This document shows positions 1-6,280 of a stretch of 10,042 bases of DNA, one piece after another. The notes beneath the pieces are model-generated. The model was not told where the DNA came from. It worked only from the letters and a program-made list of their open reading frames with translations, and searched no databases. Location of the stretch: positions 1 to 10,042 of the forward strand of contig JASEIZ010000062.1 of assembly GCA_030017395.1 (NCBI GenBank), given 5' to 3'. This DNA is from Desulfobacterales bacterium. Lineage in GTDB: Bacteria > Desulfobacterota > Desulfobacteria > Desulfobacterales > ETH-SRB1. The position numbers and the translations under genes are program-made. Positions within the stretch are counted from its first letter, which is position 1, and every line of letters starts with the position of its first letter.

Positions 1-2610
1 ACATTTTCTTCGCCTAAAGGCGAGGGGTTTCAACCATCCCCGAAAGGGACACTAAGTATTCTAACGGACTTTGAAGAATTTGCAGTTTATGACTGCCGTG
101 TAAAACCCGCTAAAACGGACAAGGTATCTCATTCACGTATTCTCTATATGAGATACACTGATTATATAGAGCGTTGGGATGAAATCGTAAATACTTTTTC
201 TCCTAAAGCGATTTTAAAGGGTTCCTTTGATAAATATGTAAAACTCAAAAAAACTAAAAAAGGTACTGCTGAGGTTGATACAGCTTTCTTACAGGAAATT
301 GAACGCTGGCGAGAGCTTTTAGCTCGTAATATTGCTTTGCGTAATCCGAACCTTATTCAGAGAGAACTTAATTTTGCTGTTCAGCAGACAATTGACAGAA
401 TTGTTTTTCTCCGTATTTGCGAAGATCGAGGCATTGAAAATTACGGCAGATTAATGGCCTTGAAAAATGGAAACAATGTTTATAGACGATTATTTCAACT
501 TTTTCTCAAGGCGGATGATAAATATAATTCAGGCTTGTTCCATTTCAAAAAAGAAAAAGATCGTGATAATTTCGACAATCTTACCCCAAGCCTGGATATT
601 GATGACGAAACTTTAAAAGACATCTTCAAAAATTTATACTATCCTGACAGCCCCTATGAATTTTCAGTTTTGCCTGCCGATATATTGGGTCAGGTATATG
701 AACAATTTCTTGGTAAAATCATCCGTCTGACGCCGAAACACCAGGCAAAAATAGAGGAAAAACCGGAAGTCCGCAAAGCAGGAGGGGTGTATTATACCCC
801 GACCTACATCGTGGACTATATCGTAAAAAACACCGTGGGAAAGCTGCTGGAAGGCAAAAAACCGGGGCCGAGAGGAAGCGTGAGCAAACTGAGAATACTC
901 GATCCGGCCTGCGGATCGGGCTCGTTTCTGATCGGCGCATATCAGTATTTATTGGACTGGCATAGGGATCAATATGTAAACGATGGGTCGGAAAAATGGG
1001 CCAAAGGCAAAACCCCGCGGTTATATCAATCCCACAAAAGCGAATGGCGGCTCACGACCGACGAACGGAAACGGATTCTTCTGAATAACATTTACGGAGT
1101 GGATATTGACCACCAGGCCGTGGAAGTGACCAAGCTTTCTTTGCTCCTGAAGGTGCTGGAAGGGGAAGACGAACAAAGCATCGGCAGGCAAATGACCTTC
1201 TTTCAAGAGCGGGTTTTGCCGGACTTGTCGAATAATATCAAATGCGGGAATTCTCTTATTGGTCCTGATTTTCACGAGAATCAGCAGATGAGTTTGCTTG
1301 ATGAAGAAGAAATGTATCGGGTGAATGTTTTTGATTGGAATGCCGAATTTGCAAATATTATGAAAAACGGTGGTTTTGATGCGGTGATCGGAAATCCGCC
1401 ATATGTAATAATAGGTAAAGATATCTTTTCTCCTTTAGAAGAAAGCTACTTAAATCATTACGAAGTTGCACAATATAAAACCGACTTATTTCAACTCTTT
1501 TTACAGCGAGGATTAGACCTTTTAAAAGTAGGAGGCTTATTGGGATATATTGTGCCTAATCCGTGGCTAACTATAAAGTATGCCGAAAAACTTCGGCAAT
1601 ATATACTCAGAAAAAGTAAAATTAGCGAAGTTGTCGTTTTTGACCATTTGGTCTTCCAAAAGGCAAATGTATATACTGCTCTCATCTTTCTTGAAAAGGG
1701 AAATCCAGAATTAAAACATGTGATATCGGTAAAGCAGACAAAATGCACAACTGACTCGGCGAGCATTGCTGAAACCAAAATTTCAAACATATTACAGTCG
1801 CAATGGCAACAAAATGAAGGTGTAAAGTTCGAGACAAGATTAATCGGGAAACGTGGGGCATTCGTTTCTAAAATTGTTAAAAAATGTAGTCCCCTTTCAA
1901 AAGTGGCGCGTGCTTCTCTTGGTTGTCAAGCTTACAACAGTTCAAAACACACAAAAGAGCAAATCAGAAATCGTATATTTCATTCCGACCACAAAGTCGG
2001 GGCAGAGTATTTACCCGAACTTGCTGGAAGCGATGTAGCAAGATATATTGTTGACAGAAAAAAGGGTAAATGGATCAAATACGGGACTTGGTTGCATGAT
2101 TATAGAACAATGGATTGGCTTCAGGGGCCGCGTATTTTAGTGAGGGAAATACCAGGCCCGCCTCCATATCGTATTCAAGCATGTTATATTGAGGAAACAT
2201 ACTGTAATTATAAAACGATTCTAAATGTTAATCCAAGTGGACAAACGATTTTTTCAATGAAGTATCTTGGTGGATTATTGAATTCGCGACTCCTTTCTTT
2301 TTTATATCCATACTTGGCAAACAAACTACTTACACAGAGTTTTCCGCGTCTTTCTGTTGGTGATCTCAGAAAACTCCCCATCCGCACTATCGATTTTTCT
2401 GACTTCACCGACAAAGTCCGCCACGACCGGATGGTTGAACTCGTCGAACGTATGCTTGATCTCAACAAACAACTGGCCGAAGCCAAAGCGCCCCAGACAA
2501 AAACCGTCCTCCAGCGCCAGATTAAGACTACGGACAGGCAAATTGATCGACTGGTTTATGAGTTGTACGAATTGACAGAAGAAGAAATCAAGATTGTTGA
2601 GGGTAAATAA
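1..2610 (+). CDS. Type IIG (Eco57I-like) restriction-modification enzyme, 5' partial
   Basis: N6-adenine methyltransferase of the Eco57I/type IIG class. Such enzymes modify DNA using S-adenosylmethionine and usually carry an N-terminal nuclease. An ATG exists at 148, but the frame is open to base 1, and the upstream codons read ILTDFEEFAVYDC, which is conserved family sequence. The true start is therefore outside the window, and the nuclease domain cannot be checked. Counting from the ATG at 148, motif I is DPACGSGSF at about residue 252 and motif IV is NPPY at about 416. The C-terminal third looks like a TaqI-like target-recognition region (FPRLSVGDLRKLPI), followed by a predicted coiled coil rich in K, Q and E. 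The part seen is 869 codons; the family usually has about 1000-1200 residues. No frameshift is seen. It may form part of a defence cluster with the downstream genes. The class is secure; the recognition site is unknown. Confidence 0.9.
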   Translation, partial: TFSSPKGEGFQPSPKGTLSILTDFEEFAVYDCRVKPAKTDKVSHSRILYMRYTDYIERWDEIVNTFSPKAILKGSFDKYVKLKKTKKGTAEVDTAFLQEIERWRELLARNIALRNPNLIQRELNFAVQQTIDRIVFLRICEDRGIENYGRLMALKNGNNVYRRLFQLFLKADDKYNSGLFHFKKEKDRDNFDNLTPSLDIDDETLKDIFKNLYYPDSPYEFSVLPADILGQVYEQFLGKIIRLTPKHQAKIEEKPEVRKAGGVYYTPTYIVDYIVKNTVGKLLEGKKPGPRGSVSKLRILDPACGSGSFLIGAYQYLLDWHRDQYVNDGSEKWAKGKTPRLYQSHKSEWRLTTDERKRILLNNIYGVDIDHQAVEVTKLSLLLKVLEGEDEQSIGRQMTFFQERVLPDLSNNIKCGNSLIGPDFHENQQMSLLDEEEMYRVNVFDWNAEFANIMKNGGFDAVIGNPPYVIIGKDIFSPLEESYLNHYEVAQYKTDLFQLFLQRGLDLLKVGGLLGYIVPNPWLTIKYAEKLRQYILRKSKISEVVVFDHLVFQKANVYTALIFLEKGNPELKHVISVKQTKCTTDSASIAETKISNILQSQWQQNEGVKFETRLIGKRGAFVSKIVKKCSPLSKVARASLGCQAYNSSKHTKEQIRNRIFHSDHKVGAEYLPELAGSDVARYIVDRKKGKWIKYGTWLHDYRTMDWLQGPRILVREIPGPPPYRIQACYIEETYCNYKTILNVNPSGQTIFSMKYLGGLLNSRLLSFLYPYLANKLLTQSFPRLSVGDLRKLPIRTIDFSDFTDKVRHDRMVELVERMLDLNKQLAEAKAPQTKTVLQRQIKTTDRQIDRLVYELYELTEEEIKIVEGK
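10..48. repeat. Short palindromic insert within the methylase reading frame
   Basis: TCGCC-TAAA-GGCGA (10-23) is a perfect hairpin, followed by GGGG (24-27) and CCCC (38-41) and by CCC-CGAAA-GGG (39-48). In the methylase frame it encodes SPKG twice (SPKGEGFQPSPKG), just before the conserved ILTDFEEF segment. As I recall the family, a leucine-rich strand normally precedes ILTDFEEF, so this looks like a small in-frame repeat insertion. The left edge lies at or beyond the window start. Confidence 0.35.
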
Positions 2611-2902
2611 GGGACATCCGTTTGCTGTTTCGAAGTGTTTGAGAGTTTTGCTCAGCAAATATTCAGATTATTTTGACGTTAGACGAGCCAGTATCTCAGT
2701 CCGGCAACATTTTTCCAATGAGTTTCCAAAAAATTGACCAGACTGGTCAGGAGGCGATAGGATAGTCACCATCTTAAACTTCAAGGACTCAAAAGGGTGT
2801 ATGGGATTATACAACTAATGGAAAAGGTTTTGGGACTTTTGCTATGATGAATAAGTCTGATACGAATTTTGGATGTGCAGGCAATAATGGAAGGGCGGGA
2901 GA
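2611..2902. other. Intergenic stretch with no recognised gene
   Basis: The 292 bases between the methylase stop and the next gene hold no clear terminator or strong promoter. An open stretch from 2778 to 2909, 43 codons in the third frame, includes VWDYTTNGKGFGTFAMMNKS and overlaps the next gene's start. Its only ATGs are at 2844 and 2847. I do not recognise the peptide; it may be a gene remnant or chance. Confidence 0.3.
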
Positions 2903-3769
2903 ATGTTGAGAGTGACAGAGCATCATTGTCTGGTTAAAATCCCTTTAAATTATAGCCAGGAAATTGATCAAGTCGTTTTCTTTCATGGACTTGATTGGTT
3001 TGGAGCTGTGGTTAGTAATTTGACTTCTTATAACCCTGTACTCACTCGGCAGCTGTTTTATTACTATCCTGACTTGCAGAAAGCCTTCTATCTATTCATT
3101 CCTTTGGCGGAAGCTGAAAAGAAAAAGATTAAAGAATTGAGAGCTAAGATTTTTCATGTTGTTGACAGTTATATATTTGCCTACAATTGTATTCATCCTG
3201 AGTGCCAATCAAATGCTCGTGGAAAAGGAATGCTATTGCACCGCGATGATTCCAAAAAACATATCAATAGTGACGGAGGCAAGGTATGGATTCATGATCC
3301 ATTCCAGTACGCTTTTGACGGCAAGCCGAGAGGGTACATCCATAAAAAAACAGATGAGGAATGTACCAGCGGCAGATATTTAATAGAAGAAAAGTGGAAA
3401 AAGTTTGAACGCGATTTGGAAAGCCTCATTAACAGTTATGTCGTAATCAATGAGAAAATCCTTAATGATTATAATGCTGCATCTCGTGGTAGTGATAAGT
3501 CTGTATGCAATTCGGATTATCCTGTCTTATTTAAAAAAGACCATCTCAAATCCATTACTGATGTAAAACAGTGCATCCATAGTTTTGCTGATTTTGCTCA
3601 ACAAGGCCAAGGCTGGCAGGAAAAATATGGATGGGCTTTAGACGAGGTTACAATTTATGATCCTGTTAAGTTTGATGATCTCGTAAAAAGTCTTGAAATC
3701 GTCATGCCGGACTTGATCCGGCATCCAGAACGCATTGAATTTACTGGATTCCGGCTTTCGCCGGAATGA
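2903..3769 (+). pseudogene. N-terminal half of a disrupted gene of unknown function
   Basis: I do not recognise this protein. The native part runs to the KFD codons at 3668-3676 (258 residues). The remaining 30 residues (starting DLVKSLEIVMPDLIRHP) are translated from an inserted repeat and end at its stop. The native part has a CIHPEC cysteine-histidine pair near residue 100 and a charged middle region, with no signal peptide or membrane segment. The ATG at 2903 is the first in-frame start after a stop at 2885; a purine-rich GGGCGGGAGA lies immediately upstream, closer than usual for a Shine-Dalgarno. TTG 2906 and GTG 2912 are possible alternatives. The other half continues at 3816-4490 after the insert. 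If not spliced by DNA excision, this half would make a truncated protein. Confidence 0.7.
3668..3676. repeat. Target-site duplication, left copy (AAGTTTGAT)
   Basis: The same 9 bases recur at 3807-3815. Both copies read as codons K-F-D in their respective reading frames, so collapsing them joins the two gene halves in frame. The last three bases (GAT) may instead belong to the element end, giving a 6-bp duplication AAGTTT. Confidence 0.75.
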
Positions 3770-3806
3770 CGGAAAAGAGAACTTTTCGACTTTTTACGAG
3801 TTCATC
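3674..3806. mobile_element. MITE-like palindromic element with ~19-bp terminal inverted repeats
   Basis: The ends GATGATCTCGTAAAAAGTC (3674-3692) and GACTTTTTACGAGTTCATC (3788-3806) are inverted repeats matching at 18 of 19 bases. Inside are two hairpins: ATGCCGGA-cttga-TCCGGCAT (3704-3724) and ATTCCGGC-tttc-GCCGGAAT (3748-3767). AAGTTT, extended by chance or by duplication to AAGTTTGAT, flanks it in direct repeat (3668-3676 and 3807-3815), as expected for a target-site duplication of 6-9 bp. It has no transposase and would need one in trans. A degenerate relative lies at 5124-5210. Confidence 0.82.
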
Positions 3807-4490
3807 AAGTTTGATCAATCTAAGTTCTTTCACATTAAGCACATTCTCAATCTGGAACAAACTGCAATTCAAGCCATGTTTCCCTATAAGGTTGAAAAAT
3901 CCAACCCAATGACGAGTTTTTTCACCGATCTTAACTGCAAACAACTTCTTGAGTTTATGCGGTATGATAAAAGGAATCTCTCTTTCGAAATCGTGAAAGC
4001 CCAAAATCTCTACGATCCCGGACGGCTTGGCTATTTTTTTTCCGCCTTGAATGGAGATCGGCCATATAGTCAGTTTTTAGACTTCTACAGACTTCTTGAA
4101 GCAGAGTTTCGTGAAAGTGGTATAGGTGAAGACTCCAGTAAATTAATAAATCTCTTGAACAGCAAGAATCGTTTTCCCGATAATGTGGTCAAACATTCTT
4201 TTTCTGAGGCATCGAAAGCAGGGCAAACATCTATTGTTGGTTTTAAGGGTAATGCTGGCAAATGGAAACGAGAATTGATTTCTAATACCATATATCAAAT
4301 TAGAAGGCGGCTTGCGCATTCCAAACTTTATAAGGATGAACCACCTATTAAGCCGCTTACAGATGATGAGCGTAATGCGGAACTGGATTTCTGGGTAGTA
4401 TTGGTACGCGAGTTGGCTCGGCATTTAATCCTTTCCAGCATTGAGACATCTGAAAGTAGGGACAACTTACGGGACATTCTCAACTTTTAA
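3735..4490 (+). pseudogene. C-terminal half of the disrupted gene, with a HEPN-like R-x4-H motif
   Basis: The open frame starts at an ATG inside the MITE. Its first 24 codons are repeat-derived, and native sequence resumes at KFD (3807). Joined to the upstream half it gives one protein of about 482 aa. Visible features are an aromatic helix (YSQFLDFYRLLEAEF) and, near the C-terminus, YQIRRRLAHSK, containing R-x4-H. A helix follows (LDFWVVLVRELARHLI). This resembles C-terminal HEPN domains (RNase or abortive-infection proteins) and MauJ-like proteins. The usual R-N-x3-H has R in place of N here, so the assignment is tentative. No Shine-Dalgarno precedes the MITE ATG, so separate translation is doubtful. 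Ends with TAA at 4488-4490. Confidence 0.65.
3807..3815. repeat. Target-site duplication, right copy (AAGTTTGAT)
   Basis: Exact copy of 3668-3676, immediately after the right inverted repeat of the MITE. The gene resumes at 3816 with codons for QSKFFHIKHI. Confidence 0.75.
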
Positions 4491-4500
4491 ACTTGGAACC

Positions 4501-4515
4501 TGCGGAACATCCGCA
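4501..4515. other. Small hairpin just after the disrupted gene
   Basis: TGCGGA-aca-TCCGCA is a perfect 6-bp stem 10 bases after the stop codon. It is followed by A6, not T, so it is not a convincing intrinsic terminator on the + strand, and on the - strand the T run precedes the stem. Confidence 0.3.
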
Positions 4516-4647
4516 AAAAAGCAAATAGCTATCTTTTAAACATGGGAAGGCTTCCGGTACATTAGTTATCAGCATATTTTGATAGTGTCAAAAGTTTTAT
4601 GAAAAAAAACGTTAAATTTATGAATAAAAAATCTCCGCTTTTGCGCC

Positions 4648-4715
4648 GCAGAAAAACCATCATACGCTCCGACGAGCTTGGTAATGGCCCATTCTCGCGC
4701 ATGATGGTTTTCTGC
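4648..4715. repeat. Long inverted repeat, probable interspersed element
   Basis: Arms GCAGAAAAACCATCAT (4648-4663) and ATGATGGTTTTCTGC (4701-4715) are inverse complements apart from one extra A, around a 37-base centre. The stretch 4491-4868 holds no convincing gene. Short frames on both strands cross this repeat and are best read as repeat translation. The extent of the element beyond the arms is unknown. Confidence 0.6.
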
Positions 4716-4815
4716 TATTGCGTGCTGAATCAATATTTTTCGAGTCAAAAAATGGCCCAAAAAGAAGGAGAAGCCAGATATGAAGTTATCTGTCTGAAAT
4801 CATAGCTTAATGTTG

Positions 4816-4832
4816 AGTATTTACTAAATACT
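4816..4832. promoter_or_regulatory. Palindromic candidate operator upstream of the antitoxin gene
   Basis: AGTATTTA-C-TAAATACT is a perfect palindrome with 8-bp arms and a 1-base centre, 36 bases before the antitoxin start. TTGACA (4834-4839) abuts it and TATAAA (4852-4857) follows, but their 12-bp spacing is too short for a sigma-70 pair, so the exact promoter is unclear. TA operons are typically autoregulated through such palindromes; the role here is inferred from position. Confidence 0.45.
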
Positions 4833-4855
4833 TTTGACAGAACTCATATTTTATA

Positions 4856-4861
4856 AAGGAG
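4856..4861 (+). promoter_or_regulatory. Ribosome binding site of the antitoxin gene
   Basis: AAGGAG lies 7 bases before the ATG at 4869. It is the clearest Shine-Dalgarno in the window and supports the start of a gene only 59 codons long. Confidence 0.75.
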
Positions 4862-4868
4862 ATAAAAA

Positions 4869-5048
4869 ATGCAATTACTCAGAGAAGAGGTCATCAAAGT
4901 GATTTCAAGAATGCCGGAATCTGTTGATATTGATGAGGTTATATATCAGCTTTATGTTATCGACAAAATCAGGAAGGGCAGAGACGCATCAGCAAAAAAA
5001 GATGCGATATCCGTTGATGCTTTAAAAAAGGAAATTGAGCAATGGTAA
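4869..5048 (+). CDS. Small antitoxin-like protein, partner of a broken RelE/ParE toxin
   Basis: A 59-residue protein starting MQLLREEVIKVISRMPE and ending KKEIEQW. It is acidic at the N-terminus and basic in the middle (KIRKGRD), with no membrane segment or cysteine. It resembles small antitoxins that precede RelE/ParE toxins, which bind and neutralise the toxin and often repress the operon. The context supports this: the stop TAA overlaps an ATG at 5042 (ATGGTAA) that begins a toxin-like N-terminus, the rest of which lies at 7400-7627. A strong Shine-Dalgarno and an upstream palindrome support expression. No DNA-binding fold can be assigned by eye. With the toxin destroyed, it is an orphan antitoxin. 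An alternative is an unrelated small protein, but the overlap argues against that. Confidence 0.75.
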   Translation: MQLLREEVIKVISRMPESVDIDEVIYQLYVIDKIRKGRDASAKKDAISVDALKKEIEQW

Positions 5049-5088
5049 AACGGACTTGAAAAAAATTTACAGTTATATAGCCGAAGAA
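5042..5088 (+). pseudogene. N-terminal scrap of a RelE/ParE-family toxin
   Basis: ATGGTAAAACGG (M-V-K-R) overlaps the antitoxin stop, as in intact operons of this class. A second frame (5053-5088) encodes DLKKIYSYIAEE, which matches the first helix of ParE/RelE toxins. The two pieces are out of frame, and the ten or so residues that normally lie between them are missing, so a small deletion has occurred. Similarity ends at 5088, where repeat sequence starts. The C-terminal remainder (SKYYARRVAQDIVEKI and onward) is found at 7403-7627. The pieces are too short to be functional. The identification rests on the two fragments complementing each other and on their position after the antitoxin. Confidence 0.65.
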
Positions 5089-5117
5089 TGAACTACCCCG
5101 CCGCAAGCAGCGGGGTA
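5089..5117. repeat. GC-rich palindromic repeat module, left junction
   Basis: TGAAC (5089-5093) is followed by TACCCCGC-cgcaagca-GCGGGGTA (5094-5117). CCCCGCCGCAAGCAGC (5096-5111) recurs exactly at 7364-7379. It sits where toxin similarity stops. TGAAC is the inverse of GTTCA at 7396-7400, the corresponding right edge. Confidence 0.65.
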
Positions 5118-5123
5118 TCAAAT

Positions 5124-5210
5124 GTTATTCCGCACTTAACACGGAATCCATTCTGATTTTCTGGATAGCGCTAATGCTTCACTACGTGCCCGGCTTTCGC
5201 CGGAATGACG
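5124..5210. repeat. Degenerate copy of the MITE core
   Basis: ATTCCG-cacttaaca-CGGAAT (5126-5146) followed by CCA parallels the left hairpin of the element at 3674-3806. CGGCTTTCGCCGGAATGACG (5191-5210) is identical to its right hairpin. The middle differs, with AGCGCTAATGCTTCACTACG in place of a direct join. The terminal inverted repeats are absent. Confidence 0.6.
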
Positions 5211-5215
5211 ACAAG

Positions 5216-5235
5216 CGCGGCAAGCCGCGGGGAAT
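5216..5235. repeat. Degenerate GC-rich repeat module
   Basis: CGCGG-caag-CCGCG (5216-5229) followed by GGGAAT. It resembles the CCGCAAGCAGCGGGGAAT module at 5096 and 7364. Confidence 0.4.
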
Positions 5236-5250
5236 AAAACCCCAAGGGTC

Positions 5251-5451
5251 TTTCCCTGCCAATCATTATTGGCAGAGCCCATGTATCTTGCCGGCTACAT
5301 CGAACATCTTGGAACAGGCACGCGTGATATGATTCGTTTGTGTAACGAAAAGGAATTGAAAGAACCTGACTTTATACAGGAAGATGTTTTTAAAACCATT
5401 ATTTGGCATACCGGACAAGCTACTGGACAAGTTGGTGGGGAGAGTTTATAG
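5251..5451 (+). pseudogene. C-terminal remnant of an AlbA_2/HATPase_c_4 (RecG-like) protein
   Basis: The frame reads LLAEPMYLAGYIEHLGTGTR, then DMIRLCNEKELKEPDF and ends TGQATGQVGGESL-stop. The LGTGT and DMIRLC segments match the end of the HATPase_c_4 domain of AlbA_2-type putative transcriptional regulators or ATP-dependent helicase-like proteins, and the TGQ repeats are typical of the linker before their C-terminal winged helix. The AlbA_2 domain and the rest of the ATPase domain are missing: similarity begins next to repeat debris at a perfect hairpin (5257-5274). The winged helix is also missing. TTG 5269 is the first plausible start, but no ribosome site is seen and a product is unlikely. 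It is a different family member from the gene that follows at 5510. Confidence 0.7.
5257..5274. repeat. Perfect hairpin at the remnant junction
   Basis: TGCCAAT-CATT-ATTGGCA, 7-bp arms and a 4-base loop, lies exactly where repeat debris gives way to protein similarity. It may mark a breakpoint. Confidence 0.4.
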
Positions 5452-5509
5452 TGGTTGTGGAATAAGGAAATACAAATTTAATCCAGTCAAGGCTGGAACC
5501 TTAACCGGA

Positions 5510-6280
5510 ATGAACATGAATGTTGAAGAATTAAAAACGCTTTTGGAAAAACTACGCCGGTTGCCATCCGAAACCGAATGGGTCGAGTTTAAGGAAGCGA
5601 AGAGCAATTTCCCTTTTGATGATCTGGGAAAATATTTCTCCGCACTTAGCAACGAAGTCAATCTGAAAGGGCTCGATTTTGGATGGCTTGTTTTAGGCGT
5701 TTCCGATCAACCACCCAGGAAAATCGTTGGAACAAACTACCGTCCGAACCGTCCGGCGCTTGACAAACTAAAGAAAGAAATCGCTGATCACACAACCAGT
5801 CGTCTGGGTTTTGAAGAGATATACGAACTCTATCGTCCTGAGGGACGTGTCCTTATGTTACAAATCCCTCCGGCGTTACAAGGGATTCCGACGTCGTGGA
5901 AAGGACATTACTACGGGAGAGAAGGTGAATCTCTGGTCCCGCTGAGTTTGGGCAAAATAGAACGGATTCGTGGGCAGGTCCTGCGGGAAGACTGGTCTGC
6001 GAAGGTTTGTGAGGATGCAACGCTGGATGATCTTGAGCCTGAGGCCATCCGGTTTGCCAAAAAGCAGTATAAAGAAAAACAGTCCGGGCATGCCCAAGAG
6101 CTTGACCAATGGGATGATTTGACGTTCCTGAATAAGGCCAAGGTCTGTATTAGCGGACAGCTCACCAACGCAGCCCTTGTGTTGCCGGGGAAAGGAAGAG
6201 TCCGGACACTTCCTTTCCCCGGCAATTGCGCAGCTATCTTGGGTACTGCGAAACGATCAAGGCATAGAAAAAGATTATGA
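5510..6280 (+). pseudogene. AlbA_2-domain ATPase-like protein, N-terminal part (frameshifted)
   Basis: N-terminal part of an AlbA_2 (Schlafen-related) protein, a family of putative DNA/RNA-binding regulators also found near defence genes. The open frame reaches back to 5384, but family-like sequence starts at ATG 5510 (or ATG 5516, MNVEEL, with GGA 6 bases upstream). Residues 20-29 (SETEWVEFKE) and the following GKYFSALSNE and FGWLVLGVSD form the AlbA_2 core. A helical linker follows, reaching LTNAALVL. After about 6194 the frame is wrong: LPGKGRVRTLPFPG and on to the stop at 6280 are out-of-frame residues. The correct continuation is in the next frame from about 6184. Removing one base would join the two into about 558 aa, a normal family length. 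Context: inside the 2.3 kb that splits the toxin gene. Confidence 0.8.

Noticed and set aside
148..150. ATG as the true start of the methylase
   Set aside because: The frame is open upstream and encodes conserved family residues before this codon.
4569..4805. Short reading frames on both strands (about 63-68 codons)
   Set aside because: They cross an inverted repeat, lack ribosome sites, and resemble repeat translation more than protein.
6184..6200. Programmed ribosomal frameshift in the AlbA_2 gene
   Set aside because: No slippery heptamer is present at the shift, and a one-base gain within a palindrome explains it; not fully excluded, since a strong hairpin follows.
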